Source of the DNA: Anaerolineaceae bacterium
GTDB lineage: Bacteria; Chloroflexota; Anaerolineae; Anaerolineales; Anaerolineaceae
Direction of reading: 5' to 3'
Assembly (NCBI GenBank): GCA_016936755.1
Contig: JAFGXF010000060.1
Span: 20,449-84,448 of the forward strand
DNA: 64,000 nucleotides
The translations under genes and the position numbers were made by a program. Below are positions 21,495-30,485 of the stretch, piece by piece (the stretch's first letter is position 1; every line of letters begins with the position of its first letter). The notes under the pieces were generated by a model. That model did not search any database, was not told where the DNA came from, and was given only the letters and a program-made list of their open reading frames with translations.

Positions 21495-22745
21495 ATGCTT
21501 ATACATTCTGCTGCTCAATTATTGACCATCGCTGGTTCCCCCCAACGAGGCCTTCACTTGGGCGAACTCGGAATCATTGAAAATGGTGCGGTACTTATCA
21601 ATGGCGAGACAATCGTCAAGGTGGGAGAGAGTCAAGAGTTACTCAGCCAATACCCGCACGAGTCTCTCTTTGATGCAAGTGGCCTTGTGGTCATGCCTGG
21701 ATTGGTAGATCCCCATACACACCTGCCGTGGGTAGGTGACCGCTCCGATGAATTCGAAATGCGATTGATCGGGAAGAGCTATATGGAAATCATGTCAGCC
21801 GGTGGAGGGATAAACAGCACCGTTGGGGCGACCATTAATAGCAGTTTTGATCAATTGCTCGATGAAACCAGGCAACGGGCAAGGACACTTTTTAATCATG
21901 GAACTACCACTGCAGAGGCCAAGACCGGCTATGGTCTGACGCTCGAAAATGAAATTCGCCTTCTCCAGAGTATTGATACGATTAATCAGGAAGGACCGCT
22001 GGAACTTATTCCAACTTTCCTGGGTGCTCATATCATCCCGCCTGATTACCAAGCTCATCCGGATGACTATGTACAATCCATATGCCTGGATATGCTTCCC
22101 CGCGTAGTTGATTGGTGGCGTACAAAAAACAAAAACGCCGCGTTGCCCTTTGTGGATGTATTCTGTGATCAGGGTGCGTTTTCTATTCAACAAACACAAA
22201 CCATATTTAAAGCAGCCTGTGGGCTTGGTTTTCCTATCAAAATTCATGCAGATGAATTTGCAAATCTGGGTGGTGCACAATTGGCCGTTGCTTTCCATGC
22301 CACCTCGGCGGACCATCTTGTAAAAACCAGCCCCGAAGACATCCAAGCCCTCGCTAAAAGCACAACAGTTGCCGTTTCATTACCATGCACACCTTTTGGT
22401 CTTGGGCACAGCGAATATACACCAGCGCGTGACCTCCTTGCGTCAGATGCCCTGTTCGCACTTGCAAGTGATCTCAATCCGGGGACGGCCTGGTGTGGAA
22501 ACATGCAATTCGTGATCGCCCTTGCCTGCCGGTATATGCATTTAACCCCGGCACAGGCTGTCGCATCCTCCACAATTAATGCTGCAGCAGCTATAAATCT
22601 TGCTGATCGTATTGGATCAATTGAGCCAGGTAAACAGGCGGACTTGATTATTCTATCTGTCAATGATTATCGCCAACTGGCCTATCGCTTCGGGATTAAC
22701 CTTGTCAAAAACGTTATCAAGAAAGGACGGGTATACTCCGTCTGA
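21495..22745 (+). CDS. hutI: Imidazolonepropionase
   Basis: VMPGLVDPHTHLPWVGDRSDEFEMRL, KTGYGL, IHADEFANLGGAQLA, SDLNPGTAWCGNM. Confidence 0.94.
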   Translation: MLIHSAAQLLTIAGSPQRGLHLGELGIIENGAVLINGETIVKVGESQELLSQYPHESLFDASGLVVMPGLVDPHTHLPWVGDRSDEFEMRLIGKSYMEIMSAGGGINSTVGATINSSFDQLLDETRQRARTLFNHGTTTAEAKTGYGLTLENEIRLLQSIDTINQEGPLELIPTFLGAHIIPPDYQAHPDDYVQSICLDMLPRVVDWWRTKNKNAALPFVDVFCDQGAFSIQQTQTIFKAACGLGFPIKIHADEFANLGGAQLAVAFHATSADHLVKTSPEDIQALAKSTTVAVSLPCTPFGLGHSEYTPARDLLASDALFALASDLNPGTAWCGNMQFVIALACRYMHLTPAQAVASSTINAAAAINLADRIGSIEPGKQADLIILSVNDYRQLAYRFGINLVKNVIKKGRVYSV

Positions 22746-22753
22746 TTTCAACT

Positions 22754-23398
22754 ATGCCTACGCCCGAACAAGCCCGTGCCTGGTTGCCTCTTGATGACCC
22801 TGTGCATGATTACGATCATGTCATGCGGGTTTACAGCATGGCAGAAATCATTGCCAAGGAAGAGGGCGCAGATCTGGAAATCGTTCGAGCGGCTGCCTTA
22901 CTGCATGATGCCGTTGGGAGCACACCAAATGCCCAGCCTGCGTCGCACCGGAATAACCACCATGGCAACTCAGCTGAATATGCGCTTGTTGTGTTAAAAC
23001 AGGAGGGCTGGTCGGATGATCGAATCAAGGCCGTCCAGCATTGCATCCGTGCACACCGATTCCGGTTTACCACAGAGCGACCAGAAACCATTGAAGCAAA
23101 AGTTCTATACGATGCCGACAAACTGGATGTGTTGGGAGCAATCGGTGCCGCCCGGACTATCGCTTACGCAATCCTCGCCGGTCAACCTGTATACGCCCAG
23201 CCATCAGAAAAATTTCTTAAGACTGGCACGAAAGAACCCGGTGAACCTCACAGCTCTTATCACGAGTTCTTATTTAAACTGATTAAAGTCAAAGACACTT
23301 TGCATACTGAGACTGCTCGAAGAATTGCGGCTGCCCGACACGATTTTTTAGTTGCTTATTACCAGGAACTGGTTGCTGAAGCCTCTGGTGAGAAGTGA
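22754..23398 (+). CDS. HD-domain phosphohydrolase
   Basis: HDYDHVMRVY, AALLHDAV, LYDADKLDVLGAIG. Confidence 0.9.
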   Translation: MPTPEQARAWLPLDDPVHDYDHVMRVYSMAEIIAKEEGADLEIVRAAALLHDAVGSTPNAQPASHRNNHHGNSAEYALVVLKQEGWSDDRIKAVQHCIRAHRFRFTTERPETIEAKVLYDADKLDVLGAIGAARTIAYAILAGQPVYAQPSEKFLKTGTKEPGEPHSSYHEFLFKLIKVKDTLHTETARRIAAARHDFLVAYYQELVAEASGEK

Positions 23399-23449
23399 AC
23401 TCAACAGAAATCCGTTCTATACTTGATCGTCTGCAAAAAGGTCATTCAA

Positions 23450-24589
23450 ATGGATAAAGGTTTGATTAAAGCATCAGATAATCGCACTCTTCCCATCGAC
23501 CAGATCATCCATGGGAACTGCTTGACGGTCATGCCGACTTTCCCGGATGCAAGCATTGACACGGTTTTCGTGGACCCCCCCTACAATCTACGGCTAAGCA
23601 GGGATCTTTGGCGCCCCAATCGTACCCGCGTGGAAGCGGTCACAGATGAGTGGGATCAATTCAATGATTACTCGGACTACGATGTGTTTACCCGTCAATG
23701 GGTTGCGGAATGCCGCCGGGTATTAAAGCCGGGCGGAACATTATGGGCAATCGGGACTTACCATAACATTCACCGTATCGGAACAATTCTCCAGGATATG
23801 GATTTCTGGATACTGAACGACATTGTCTGGATCAAGACCAATCCGATGCCCAATTTCCATGGCGTGCGATTTACCAATGCCCATGAGATCCTTATCTGGG
23901 CACAGAAACAGCGTAATTCGAAAACACCATTTAACTACCTGACTGCCAAATCCTTAAATGATGGTTTACAAATGCGAAGTGATTGGTTAATGCCAACCTG
24001 TGTTGGAAAAGAGCGCATTAAAAAGTCAGGGAAACGGGCTCATCCCACGCAAAAACCTGTGGGTCTTTTATATCGAATTCTGATTTCAAGCACACGGCCA
24101 GGTGATATTGTCCTGGATCCATTTTTTGGAACCGGAACGACTGGCCTGGTAGCTGATCAGTTGAAACGCCACTGGATCGGTATTGAGAAAGATATAGCAT
24201 ATGTTGAACTGGCACAGGAACGTATCCGCGCTGGCTCTCATCCGGATGCCAATCCCGCGCTATATTCTCTTGCCGAGAAACGGCAGCAGCAACGCATTCC
24301 ATTCGGTACACTGCTTGAGAATGGGCTACTACACCCGGGTCAGGAATTGTTCTTTGATAACAAAGATGGTCCTGTCGCGACGGTCCATTCTGACGGGTCT
24401 TTGCTTTGTGGAAGTCTTCGTGGCACTATCCATACATTGGGCCGCCAACTGCTCCAAGCGCCTTGCAATGGCTGGGTTCACTGGTTATACATGGATACTA
24501 AAAGTGGGCAGTTGCAAAGCATTGATGAACTGCGACAATCGCTTTTATCGAACTCTTTGAACCCTCGCGCAATATCTATAGACGATTAA
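23450..24589 (+). CDS. Site-specific adenine DNA methyltransferase, CcrM-like with C-terminal RAMA-like domain
   Basis: DPPYNL, HPTQKP, DPFFGTGTTGLVADQLKRHWIGIE; C-terminal IPFGTLLENGLLHPGQELFF...DGSLLCGSLRGTIHTLG. Confidence 0.92.
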   Translation: MDKGLIKASDNRTLPIDQIIHGNCLTVMPTFPDASIDTVFVDPPYNLRLSRDLWRPNRTRVEAVTDEWDQFNDYSDYDVFTRQWVAECRRVLKPGGTLWAIGTYHNIHRIGTILQDMDFWILNDIVWIKTNPMPNFHGVRFTNAHEILIWAQKQRNSKTPFNYLTAKSLNDGLQMRSDWLMPTCVGKERIKKSGKRAHPTQKPVGLLYRILISSTRPGDIVLDPFFGTGTTGLVADQLKRHWIGIEKDIAYVELAQERIRAGSHPDANPALYSLAEKRQQQRIPFGTLLENGLLHPGQELFFDNKDGPVATVHSDGSLLCGSLRGTIHTLGRQLLQAPCNGWVHWLYMDTKSGQLQSIDELRQSLLSNSLNPRAISIDD

Positions 24590-24610
24590 TGGGTCAAGAA
24601 GGAATAACGA

Positions 24611-25261
24611 ATGAATCAAGCCCACTTTGAAAAAATGTCTCAAAGCATAGTCAATGGGGATCCCGTACTGGCAACTTCCCTTGCTCAAAATGCCCTTGAT
24701 ATGGGAATCGACCCGCTGGATGCAATCACTCAAGGATTTGTGGTTGGTGTGGACCTGGTTGGCGCGGCTTTTTCCAAAGGGGATGCATATCTCCCCGAAC
24801 TCGTTATGGCAGGCGAGGCCATGAAAGCGGCGGTTGCTGTCCTTGAGCCAGAAATGCATCGCCGTGGTACAGAAAGAAAAACCTTGGGGAAAATCGTACT
24901 GGCCACTGTTGAGGGTGATATACATGAAATCGGTAAATCTCTGGTAGGCACGATGCTTTCTGCTGCAGGTTTTGAGGTGTTTGACCTTGGTGTCAATGTG
25001 TCCACTGCAAAGATCATTGAAAAAAGCAAGGAAGTTAAAGCAGATATCATTGGTTTAAGCGCTCTATTGACTACAACCATGGTCAAACAAAAAGAAGTGA
25101 TTAACTCTCTTATTAATGCCGGGTTGCGTTCGGCGGTGAAAGTCATGGTAGGTGGAGCTCCTGTTACCCGTGAATGGGTTGAACAGATCCAAGCAGATGG
25201 GTACAGTGAGGATGCTATCGGTGCTGTGGATATCGCCAGACAACTGGTGGGTCTATCCTGA
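24611..25261 (+). CDS. Corrinoid protein (MttC/MtbC-like, B12-binding)
   Basis: Cobalamin motif EGDIHEIGKSLVGTMLSAAGFEVFDLG; GGAPVT. Confidence 0.93.
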   Translation: MNQAHFEKMSQSIVNGDPVLATSLAQNALDMGIDPLDAITQGFVVGVDLVGAAFSKGDAYLPELVMAGEAMKAAVAVLEPEMHRRGTERKTLGKIVLATVEGDIHEIGKSLVGTMLSAAGFEVFDLGVNVSTAKIIEKSKEVKADIIGLSALLTTTMVKQKEVINSLINAGLRSAVKVMVGGAPVTREWVEQIQADGYSEDAIGAVDIARQLVGLS

Positions 25262-25272
25262 TCGGTTTTATC

Positions 25273-26745
25273 ATGCCCAAAGCCATAAAATCCATTACCA
25301 ATCCAAAGCTAAGCATTAATATTCTGTCCGACGAAGAGGTCCTCCAGATCCATCAGGCGACCCTGCACACCATAGAATCCGTCGGGGTGCGTTTTCCATC
25401 TCAGAAAGCCCTGTCATTATGGCGGGAATTCGGTGCCCAAGTTGACCCTGGAACACAGATCGTCAAGGTGAATTCAGACATAATTGAATCAGCTCTCAAG
25501 AACGCCCCTCCTGCTTATGTTTTAGGTGCAAGGACTCGTGAACAAGCTTGTCCTTTGGATGGCAACCACGTGTTCCTGGCAACAGATGGTTGTGGCGTGG
25601 AAGTGATTGATATCAATACAGGTAAGCGTAGACCCTCCTGTCTTCAGGATGTGGCAGATATTGCCCGCGTTGCCGATGGAACGGAAGAAATAGGTTTCCA
25701 CTGGGTGGCATTATCCGCTCAGGATAAACCCGCCGAAACCCGTGGATTACATGAGATCCGAGCGGTCTGGCAAAATTCGACAAAACATATTCAAACTGAA
25801 AGTATTTACAGCGAAGCCGAGGCACATGTGGCGGTTGAAATGGCATCTGCCGTCGCTGGTAGTGCCCAGGCATTGCGTGAACAGCCCGTCCTGTCAATAA
25901 TGCAATGCACCGCCTCTCCTCTCGGGCAGGATGGTGGCAGCATAGAGGCTGCGCTGATCGCTGCAGAAGCCGGCATCCCGATTGGGTTTATGACCATGAC
26001 GGCAAATCTGACCACCGGCCCCGCAACGCTGGCCGGTAATCTGGTGGTCGGTAATGCCGAAGTGCTCACCGCCCTCGCTTTGATCCAGTTGGCATATCCA
26101 GGCGTGCCGATATTTTATGCGGCAGCGCAAACGGCATCAGACCTTCGTACCGGTGCATATACGGGTGGCGGACCAGAGGATTTTCTGTATGGGGCGGCGA
26201 CCAACCGTCTGGCCAACTTTTACAACGTTCCATTGTCCATGGGTGCTTTTGCCACCGGTGCCAAGGAACCAAACTGGCAGGCTGGTTTGGAGAACAGCCT
26301 CTCTGCCTTCATGGCCTGTGTATCGATGTCAGATATGTTGCTGGGTGCCGGGTTTTTACATGGTAGTCGCATCTGGTCCTATGCCCAAATGATGCTGGAT
26401 TGCGAGATATTTTCAATCATCCATAAAATGATGGCCGGTATCGAGGTGAATGATGAGACCTTGGCGCTGGATACCATTGCCTCTGCGGGGCCTGGTGGTA
26501 ATTTCCTGACGCAAGCCCACACGCTGAAACATATGCGCGAGTTATTCCTGCCCAAATTCATGGACCGCCGTCCTTACAATACCTGGGAAGAAAAAGGAGA
26601 TGATGCCCGTACCTGGGCACTGGATCGAGCGCGACAAACCCTGGAAAACCACTTTCCAGAACCATTGGATCCAAAACTGGATGCGGCGTTGGAGGAAATG
26701 ATCCTGGGGCTGGAAGGTAACACAGAACATACACAAAGGGCTTGA
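25273..26745 (+). CDS. Trimethylamine methyltransferase (MttB) family protein, non-pyrrolysine type
   Basis: 490-aa uninterrupted ORF with MttB-like features (LHTIESVGVRF, THKHIQ-type TKHIQTESIY, GGPEDFLYGAATNRLANFYNVP). Confidence 0.92.
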   Translation: MPKAIKSITNPKLSINILSDEEVLQIHQATLHTIESVGVRFPSQKALSLWREFGAQVDPGTQIVKVNSDIIESALKNAPPAYVLGARTREQACPLDGNHVFLATDGCGVEVIDINTGKRRPSCLQDVADIARVADGTEEIGFHWVALSAQDKPAETRGLHEIRAVWQNSTKHIQTESIYSEAEAHVAVEMASAVAGSAQALREQPVLSIMQCTASPLGQDGGSIEAALIAAEAGIPIGFMTMTANLTTGPATLAGNLVVGNAEVLTALALIQLAYPGVPIFYAAAQTASDLRTGAYTGGGPEDFLYGAATNRLANFYNVPLSMGAFATGAKEPNWQAGLENSLSAFMACVSMSDMLLGAGFLHGSRIWSYAQMMLDCEIFSIIHKMMAGIEVNDETLALDTIASAGPGGNFLTQAHTLKHMRELFLPKFMDRRPYNTWEEKGDDARTWALDRARQTLENHFPEPLDPKLDAALEEMILGLEGNTEHTQRA

Positions 26746-26785
26746 GCTTTTATTTAGAATAATCCAATTCATGAGCAGCACATAA

Positions 26786-26947
26786 TCACCACGAACCCTT
26801 TTTACAAATTAATCCTCCCATTTTGTGCCTTTCAAATCTATTCCGGTTACCAGATACCCTAATTAATTTTCCATCCTCAGGTATGTCCTCATCAGACACA
26901 CGGCTAAAACCAATTTCCGTTCTGTTATCGTCATATAAAACCCTCAT
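26786..26947 (-). CDS. Small ORF, 53 aa (MRVLYDDNRTEIGFSRVSDEDIPEDGKLIRVSGNRNRFERHKMGGLICKKGSW*)
   Basis: Translated manually; below the ORF-track length cut-off; fills the only gap between convergent genes here. Confidence 0.35.
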   Translation of the reverse strand: MRVLYDDNRTEIGFSRVSDEDIPEDGKLIRVSGNRNRFERHKMGGLICKKGSW

Positions 26948-27000
26948 ACCAATCGATAGTTAAAGCGGAGCCTGGCGTGTCTATCATTCTGGTTTTCTAT

Positions 27001-27885
27001 TTATCCTGCTTCCTTCAATGCTCGTGCGATTGCTGACACATGCTCAGGCGTGTTCCCGCAGCAGCCTCCCACCACCTGTGCGCCCATCTCTTTATACCTC
27101 ACCGCGACCGCCCCCATTATCTCCGGTGTAACATCATAAATAGAACTTCCATCCACCAGATGTGGCAGTCCAGCATTTGGTTTAATCCATAAAGGCATAT
27201 CCGGCTGTGCCTCCCGGTATTCACGGACGACCAGCTCCATGTTCTCCAAGCTGGTGCCACAGTTTGCGCCGACCATGTCCGCGCCTATATCTGCATAATG
27301 ACGAATGACTTCCGCCGCTTTTAGACCCATCATGGTTCGGGTACCGCGGTCATAACTGAAGCTGACCACCACGGGTAGTTTTGTGGCAGACCGCGCAGCA
27401 GCATAAGCCGCATCAGCTTCTTCCAATGAAAACATGGTCTCGATCACAAGAAGATCAACGCCTCCTTCTGCAAGTGCCGTTGCTTGTTGTCTATAAGCTT
27501 CAGTCACTTGCGCAGGCTGGAGCGGTCCATAAGGCTGCATGAGTTGACCGGTGGGTCCCATTGAGCCGCCCACCAGTACCCCTTTTCCTTTCAAAGCTGC
27601 CTGGCGTGCAATGTTAACCGCTTTCAAGTTCATCTCAACAACTTGGTTGCCATACACCGATTCCTTCATGCGAAGGGCGGTACCCCCAAATGTGCAAGTC
27701 AGGATGATGTCCGAGCCAGCATCTACGAATTGCCCAGCCAGTTCAAGTAGCATCTTCGGGTTTTCCATGACCAAATTCTCGGGTGGCACGCCCGGCTTCA
27801 AACCCATGCGTTGCAAATTGGTACCTGTTGCACCATCTGCAACCAGTACTTTGCCTTTTTTAATTCTATCGATAAATTCTGTCAT
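27001..27885 (-). CDS. Homocysteine S-methyltransferase domain protein (MetH N-terminal-like, stand-alone)
   Basis: VADGATGTNLQRMG, GANCGTSLENME, VVGGCCGNTPEHVSAIA zinc-ligand Cys pair. Confidence 0.93.
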   Translation of the reverse strand: MTEFIDRIKKGKVLVADGATGTNLQRMGLKPGVPPENLVMENPKMLLELAGQFVDAGSDIILTCTFGGTALRMKESVYGNQVVEMNLKAVNIARQAALKGKGVLVGGSMGPTGQLMQPYGPLQPAQVTEAYRQQATALAEGGVDLLVIETMFSLEEADAAYAAARSATKLPVVVSFSYDRGTRTMMGLKAAEVIRHYADIGADMVGANCGTSLENMELVVREYREAQPDMPLWIKPNAGLPHLVDGSSIYDVTPEIMGAVAVRYKEMGAQVVGGCCGNTPEHVSAIARALKEAG

Positions 27886-27942
27886 GTTTACTCCTCGGGA
27901 TATGCTTGTGTTAATCAAATTATATGCCGATTAAAGCAAAGC

Positions 27943-27973
27943 TTGCGCCGGTCGCAATCCCCTTCCGGCGCAA
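27943..27973 (-). terminator. Terminator downstream of ssb: TTGCGCCGG...CCGGCGCAA
   Basis: Perfect 9-bp inverted repeat with T-rich tail (GCTTTGCTTTAAT) on the minus strand. Confidence 0.65.
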
Positions 27974-28008
27974 TACCTTATACTGTTTAGGGGTGTATAT
28001 TTATTCCA

Positions 28009-28392
28009 CTATGATTCTTCAGCTTCTTCCGGTGCCGCAACTGGCTCTTCTTCCTCTTCGGCCTCACGCCATTCGAGCATCTGCATCTGCGATAGGATCA
28101 CCTTGGTAAAATAACGAGTATCACCGTTATGATCGTATTTATCTGTCCGCATTCGTCCTTCCAGATAGACCAATTGGCCTTTATGCAAATATTTCTCACA
28201 GATATCTCCCAACTTGCTCCATGCTTCGATATTGAACCAATCGGTCAGGGTCTTGATCTCCCCCTGCTTATCCTTCCAGCGATGACCAACGGCCACCGAG
28301 AAAGTGACAACTTTTCGATTTCCTGCCGTGGTACGTGTTTCCGGATCCTTCCCCAGTCTTCCAATCAATTGAATCCTGTTTAGTGACGCCAT
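28009..28392 (-). CDS. ssb: Single-stranded DNA-binding protein (paralog 1, acidic tail without DIPF tip)
   Basis: MASLNRIQLIGRLGKDPETRTT, CEKYLHKGQLVYLEGRMRTDKY. Confidence 0.93.
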   Translation of the reverse strand: MASLNRIQLIGRLGKDPETRTTAGNRKVVTFSVAVGHRWKDKQGEIKTLTDWFNIEAWSKLGDICEKYLHKGQLVYLEGRMRTDKYDHNGDTRYFTKVILSQMQMLEWREAEEEEEPVAAPEEAEES

Positions 28393-28525
28393 GCATTCCT
28401 CCTGAGATATGGGTTGGCTGCGATGCGTCTGTTTTGAATCTGCAAAAAATCAAGTATGGTATATTTAGTTTAGATCAATTCGCATGGGTGTCAAGCGATT
28501 GGTTAATTGAAGTCGTGGAGCATGC

Positions 28526-29161
28526 ATGTATATTGCTATTGAGGGTGTAATAGGGGTTGGCAAGACCACTCTGGCCAGACTGCTTCAGCCACACTATAAG
28601 GCTGAGTTGTTGTTGGAGGTTTTCGAGGAAAACCCCTTCTTGAGCGACTTTTACAATGATCGCAAGCGATACGCTTTTCAAACCCAAATCTTCTTTCTTT
28701 TAAGTCGCTACCATCAACAACGTCGTGCAACAACAGCTGTACAGGAACATAAATGCAATTTAATCTCTGATTACACCTTCGACAAAGATGCTTTGTTTGC
28801 ACGTGTCAATCTGATGGGCGATGAACTGGAAATGTACAACCGAGTTCACCAGGCCTTGGCAGAGAAAATTTCCAGCCCAGACCTGATGGTTTATTTGAAA
28901 GCAGACACTGAGGTATTAATGCAACGCATCGCCTCTCGCGATCGTTCATATGAGCGTACGATGGAACGTGAATATATTTGTCAACTCAACCAGGCGTATG
29001 ATTCGTTTTTTACGTCACCACCAGAGAACGCTCGGACTCTGGTTATCGATACCAATGACTTAAACATCATCAGTCGATTAGAGGATTTGATATCCATCGA
29101 TCAGCGAATTAAACAGGCTCTCCACCTTCCACCCTATCAAACCGAGTTGCCACTCAAATAG
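28526..29161 (+). CDS. Deoxynucleoside kinase (paralog 1)
   Basis: IAIEGVIGVGKTTLARLL, ENPFLSDFYNDRKRYAFQTQIFFLLSRY, SDYTFDKDALFA. Confidence 0.92.
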   Translation: MYIAIEGVIGVGKTTLARLLQPHYKAELLLEVFEENPFLSDFYNDRKRYAFQTQIFFLLSRYHQQRRATTAVQEHKCNLISDYTFDKDALFARVNLMGDELEMYNRVHQALAEKISSPDLMVYLKADTEVLMQRIASRDRSYERTMEREYICQLNQAYDSFFTSPPENARTLVIDTNDLNIISRLEDLISIDQRIKQALHLPPYQTELPLK

Positions 29162-29164
29162 AAC

Positions 29165-30169
29165 ATGCGTATCACCCGAGAGTTGTTGCTTAATTCAGCC
29201 AAGGATTTTGTTGCGAAAGCTGTTCAAGCCGACCGCTCTATTACCGCTGTCTATCTAACGGGTTCTATGTTATCCAATGAACCTTTACTGGCTGGAACAA
29301 CAGACATTGATTTGGTTTTTATCCATGACCGCATACCGGCAATGCCACGTGAAATTCACAGGTTCACGGATGAAATCACTCTTGATCTCTATCATTACAG
29401 TCAGGATCTCTTTGAACAACCACGCCAGCTGCGCGTTGACCCAATCCTGGGGCCTGCCATTAATGAAACCCGTTGGGTATTACATGACTCACAGCACTGG
29501 TTTGAGTACACACAGGCGATTATCACGGCACAATTTGATCGCCCAGATCATCATGCTGCTCGCTTGCTTAAAATGACAGCAGACGCCCGTTCTGAGTGGT
29601 GGAAACTCGAAAACAAGAATGCTTTATCTATAAAGGATTTCCCTTCCTTTTTAAAATGCACAGAAATTTCCACCAATGCTTTAATGAGTATCAGCGGTAT
29701 TCCACTTACACCACGACGTTTCTTTTTATCCCTGGCTGAACGCAGCCTGTCAGTCAACAATCCACAAATTTCGCTCGCTCTTGCCTCGTTGTTGGGTTTC
29801 TCTTCTTTTGATTTTTCGGATTTGGAAGGGTGGATCCATTGCTGGCAAACGGCCATGGCTTCTTCCGAAATTCCAGGAATCGAGGCTTGCGACGTCCATC
29901 CTCACCGAAAGCTTTATTATATTAACCCTGTGAAAGCTTGGTATGAAGAAGGACAACTTGAATCATGCCTTTGGATCATGTTATATTCATGGACTTCTCT
30001 TTTTTCCAAATTTTCCTCCCTTTCTTCTGGCACCAAAGAGTATCCTTCTTTTCTATCAAGTCTTGGTTTTGATAAAACCTCTATCAAAGAAAAATTTGTC
30101 TTGCTCGATTCTTATCTTGATCAAGTGGACGATATAATCAATGCCTGGGTAAGCCAAGCCGGAGCATGA
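29165..30169 (+). CDS. Nucleotidyltransferase-fold protein of unknown function
   Basis: YLTGSMLSNEPLLAGTTDIDLVFIHD (GS...DxD motif); immediately follows the kinase gene. Confidence 0.7.
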   Translation: MRITRELLLNSAKDFVAKAVQADRSITAVYLTGSMLSNEPLLAGTTDIDLVFIHDRIPAMPREIHRFTDEITLDLYHYSQDLFEQPRQLRVDPILGPAINETRWVLHDSQHWFEYTQAIITAQFDRPDHHAARLLKMTADARSEWWKLENKNALSIKDFPSFLKCTEISTNALMSISGIPLTPRRFFLSLAERSLSVNNPQISLALASLLGFSSFDFSDLEGWIHCWQTAMASSEIPGIEACDVHPHRKLYYINPVKAWYEEGQLESCLWIMLYSWTSLFSKFSSLSSGTKEYPSFLSSLGFDKTSIKEKFVLLDSYLDQVDDIINAWVSQAGA

Positions 30170-30342
30170 ATTCCCATCAAATTATCTGTGGATATATTGT
30201 TGATTTCTTGTTGATAAGTATTGATTTTATCCTCGAGCTCTTTTCCTGTTGTGGATAAGTGTGGTGTTCTTACCAACTTTTGGTAATTATCCTTTTTTAT
30301 CCACAACTTTCCACAAAATATTTCGGGTTAATATTTATTTTC

Positions 30343-30370
30343 ATAACCCTATATATGGTGATAGGGTTAT
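30343..30370. repeat. 10-bp perfect inverted repeat ATAACCCTAT-N8-ATAGGGTTAT inside the oriC-like region
   Basis: Read directly from sequence. Confidence 0.9.
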
Positions 30371-30485
30371 ATTTATGCGCTGCCTGTAGGCATAATTATT
30401 GTATTTATTTACTTGCTAACATATCCACAGTGCTTATTATTATTATTAACATATATAACTATATAAGAATCTGAAATATGATTAC

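Noticed and set aside
21795-22663. 183-aa and 139-aa antisense ORFs in hutI
   Set aside because: hutI motifs are intact on the plus strand; the antisense translations resemble no family
25273-26745. Pyrrolysine-containing trimethylamine methyltransferase
   Set aside because: The MttB frame runs 490 aa with no in-frame UAG, so it is the non-pyrrolysine type
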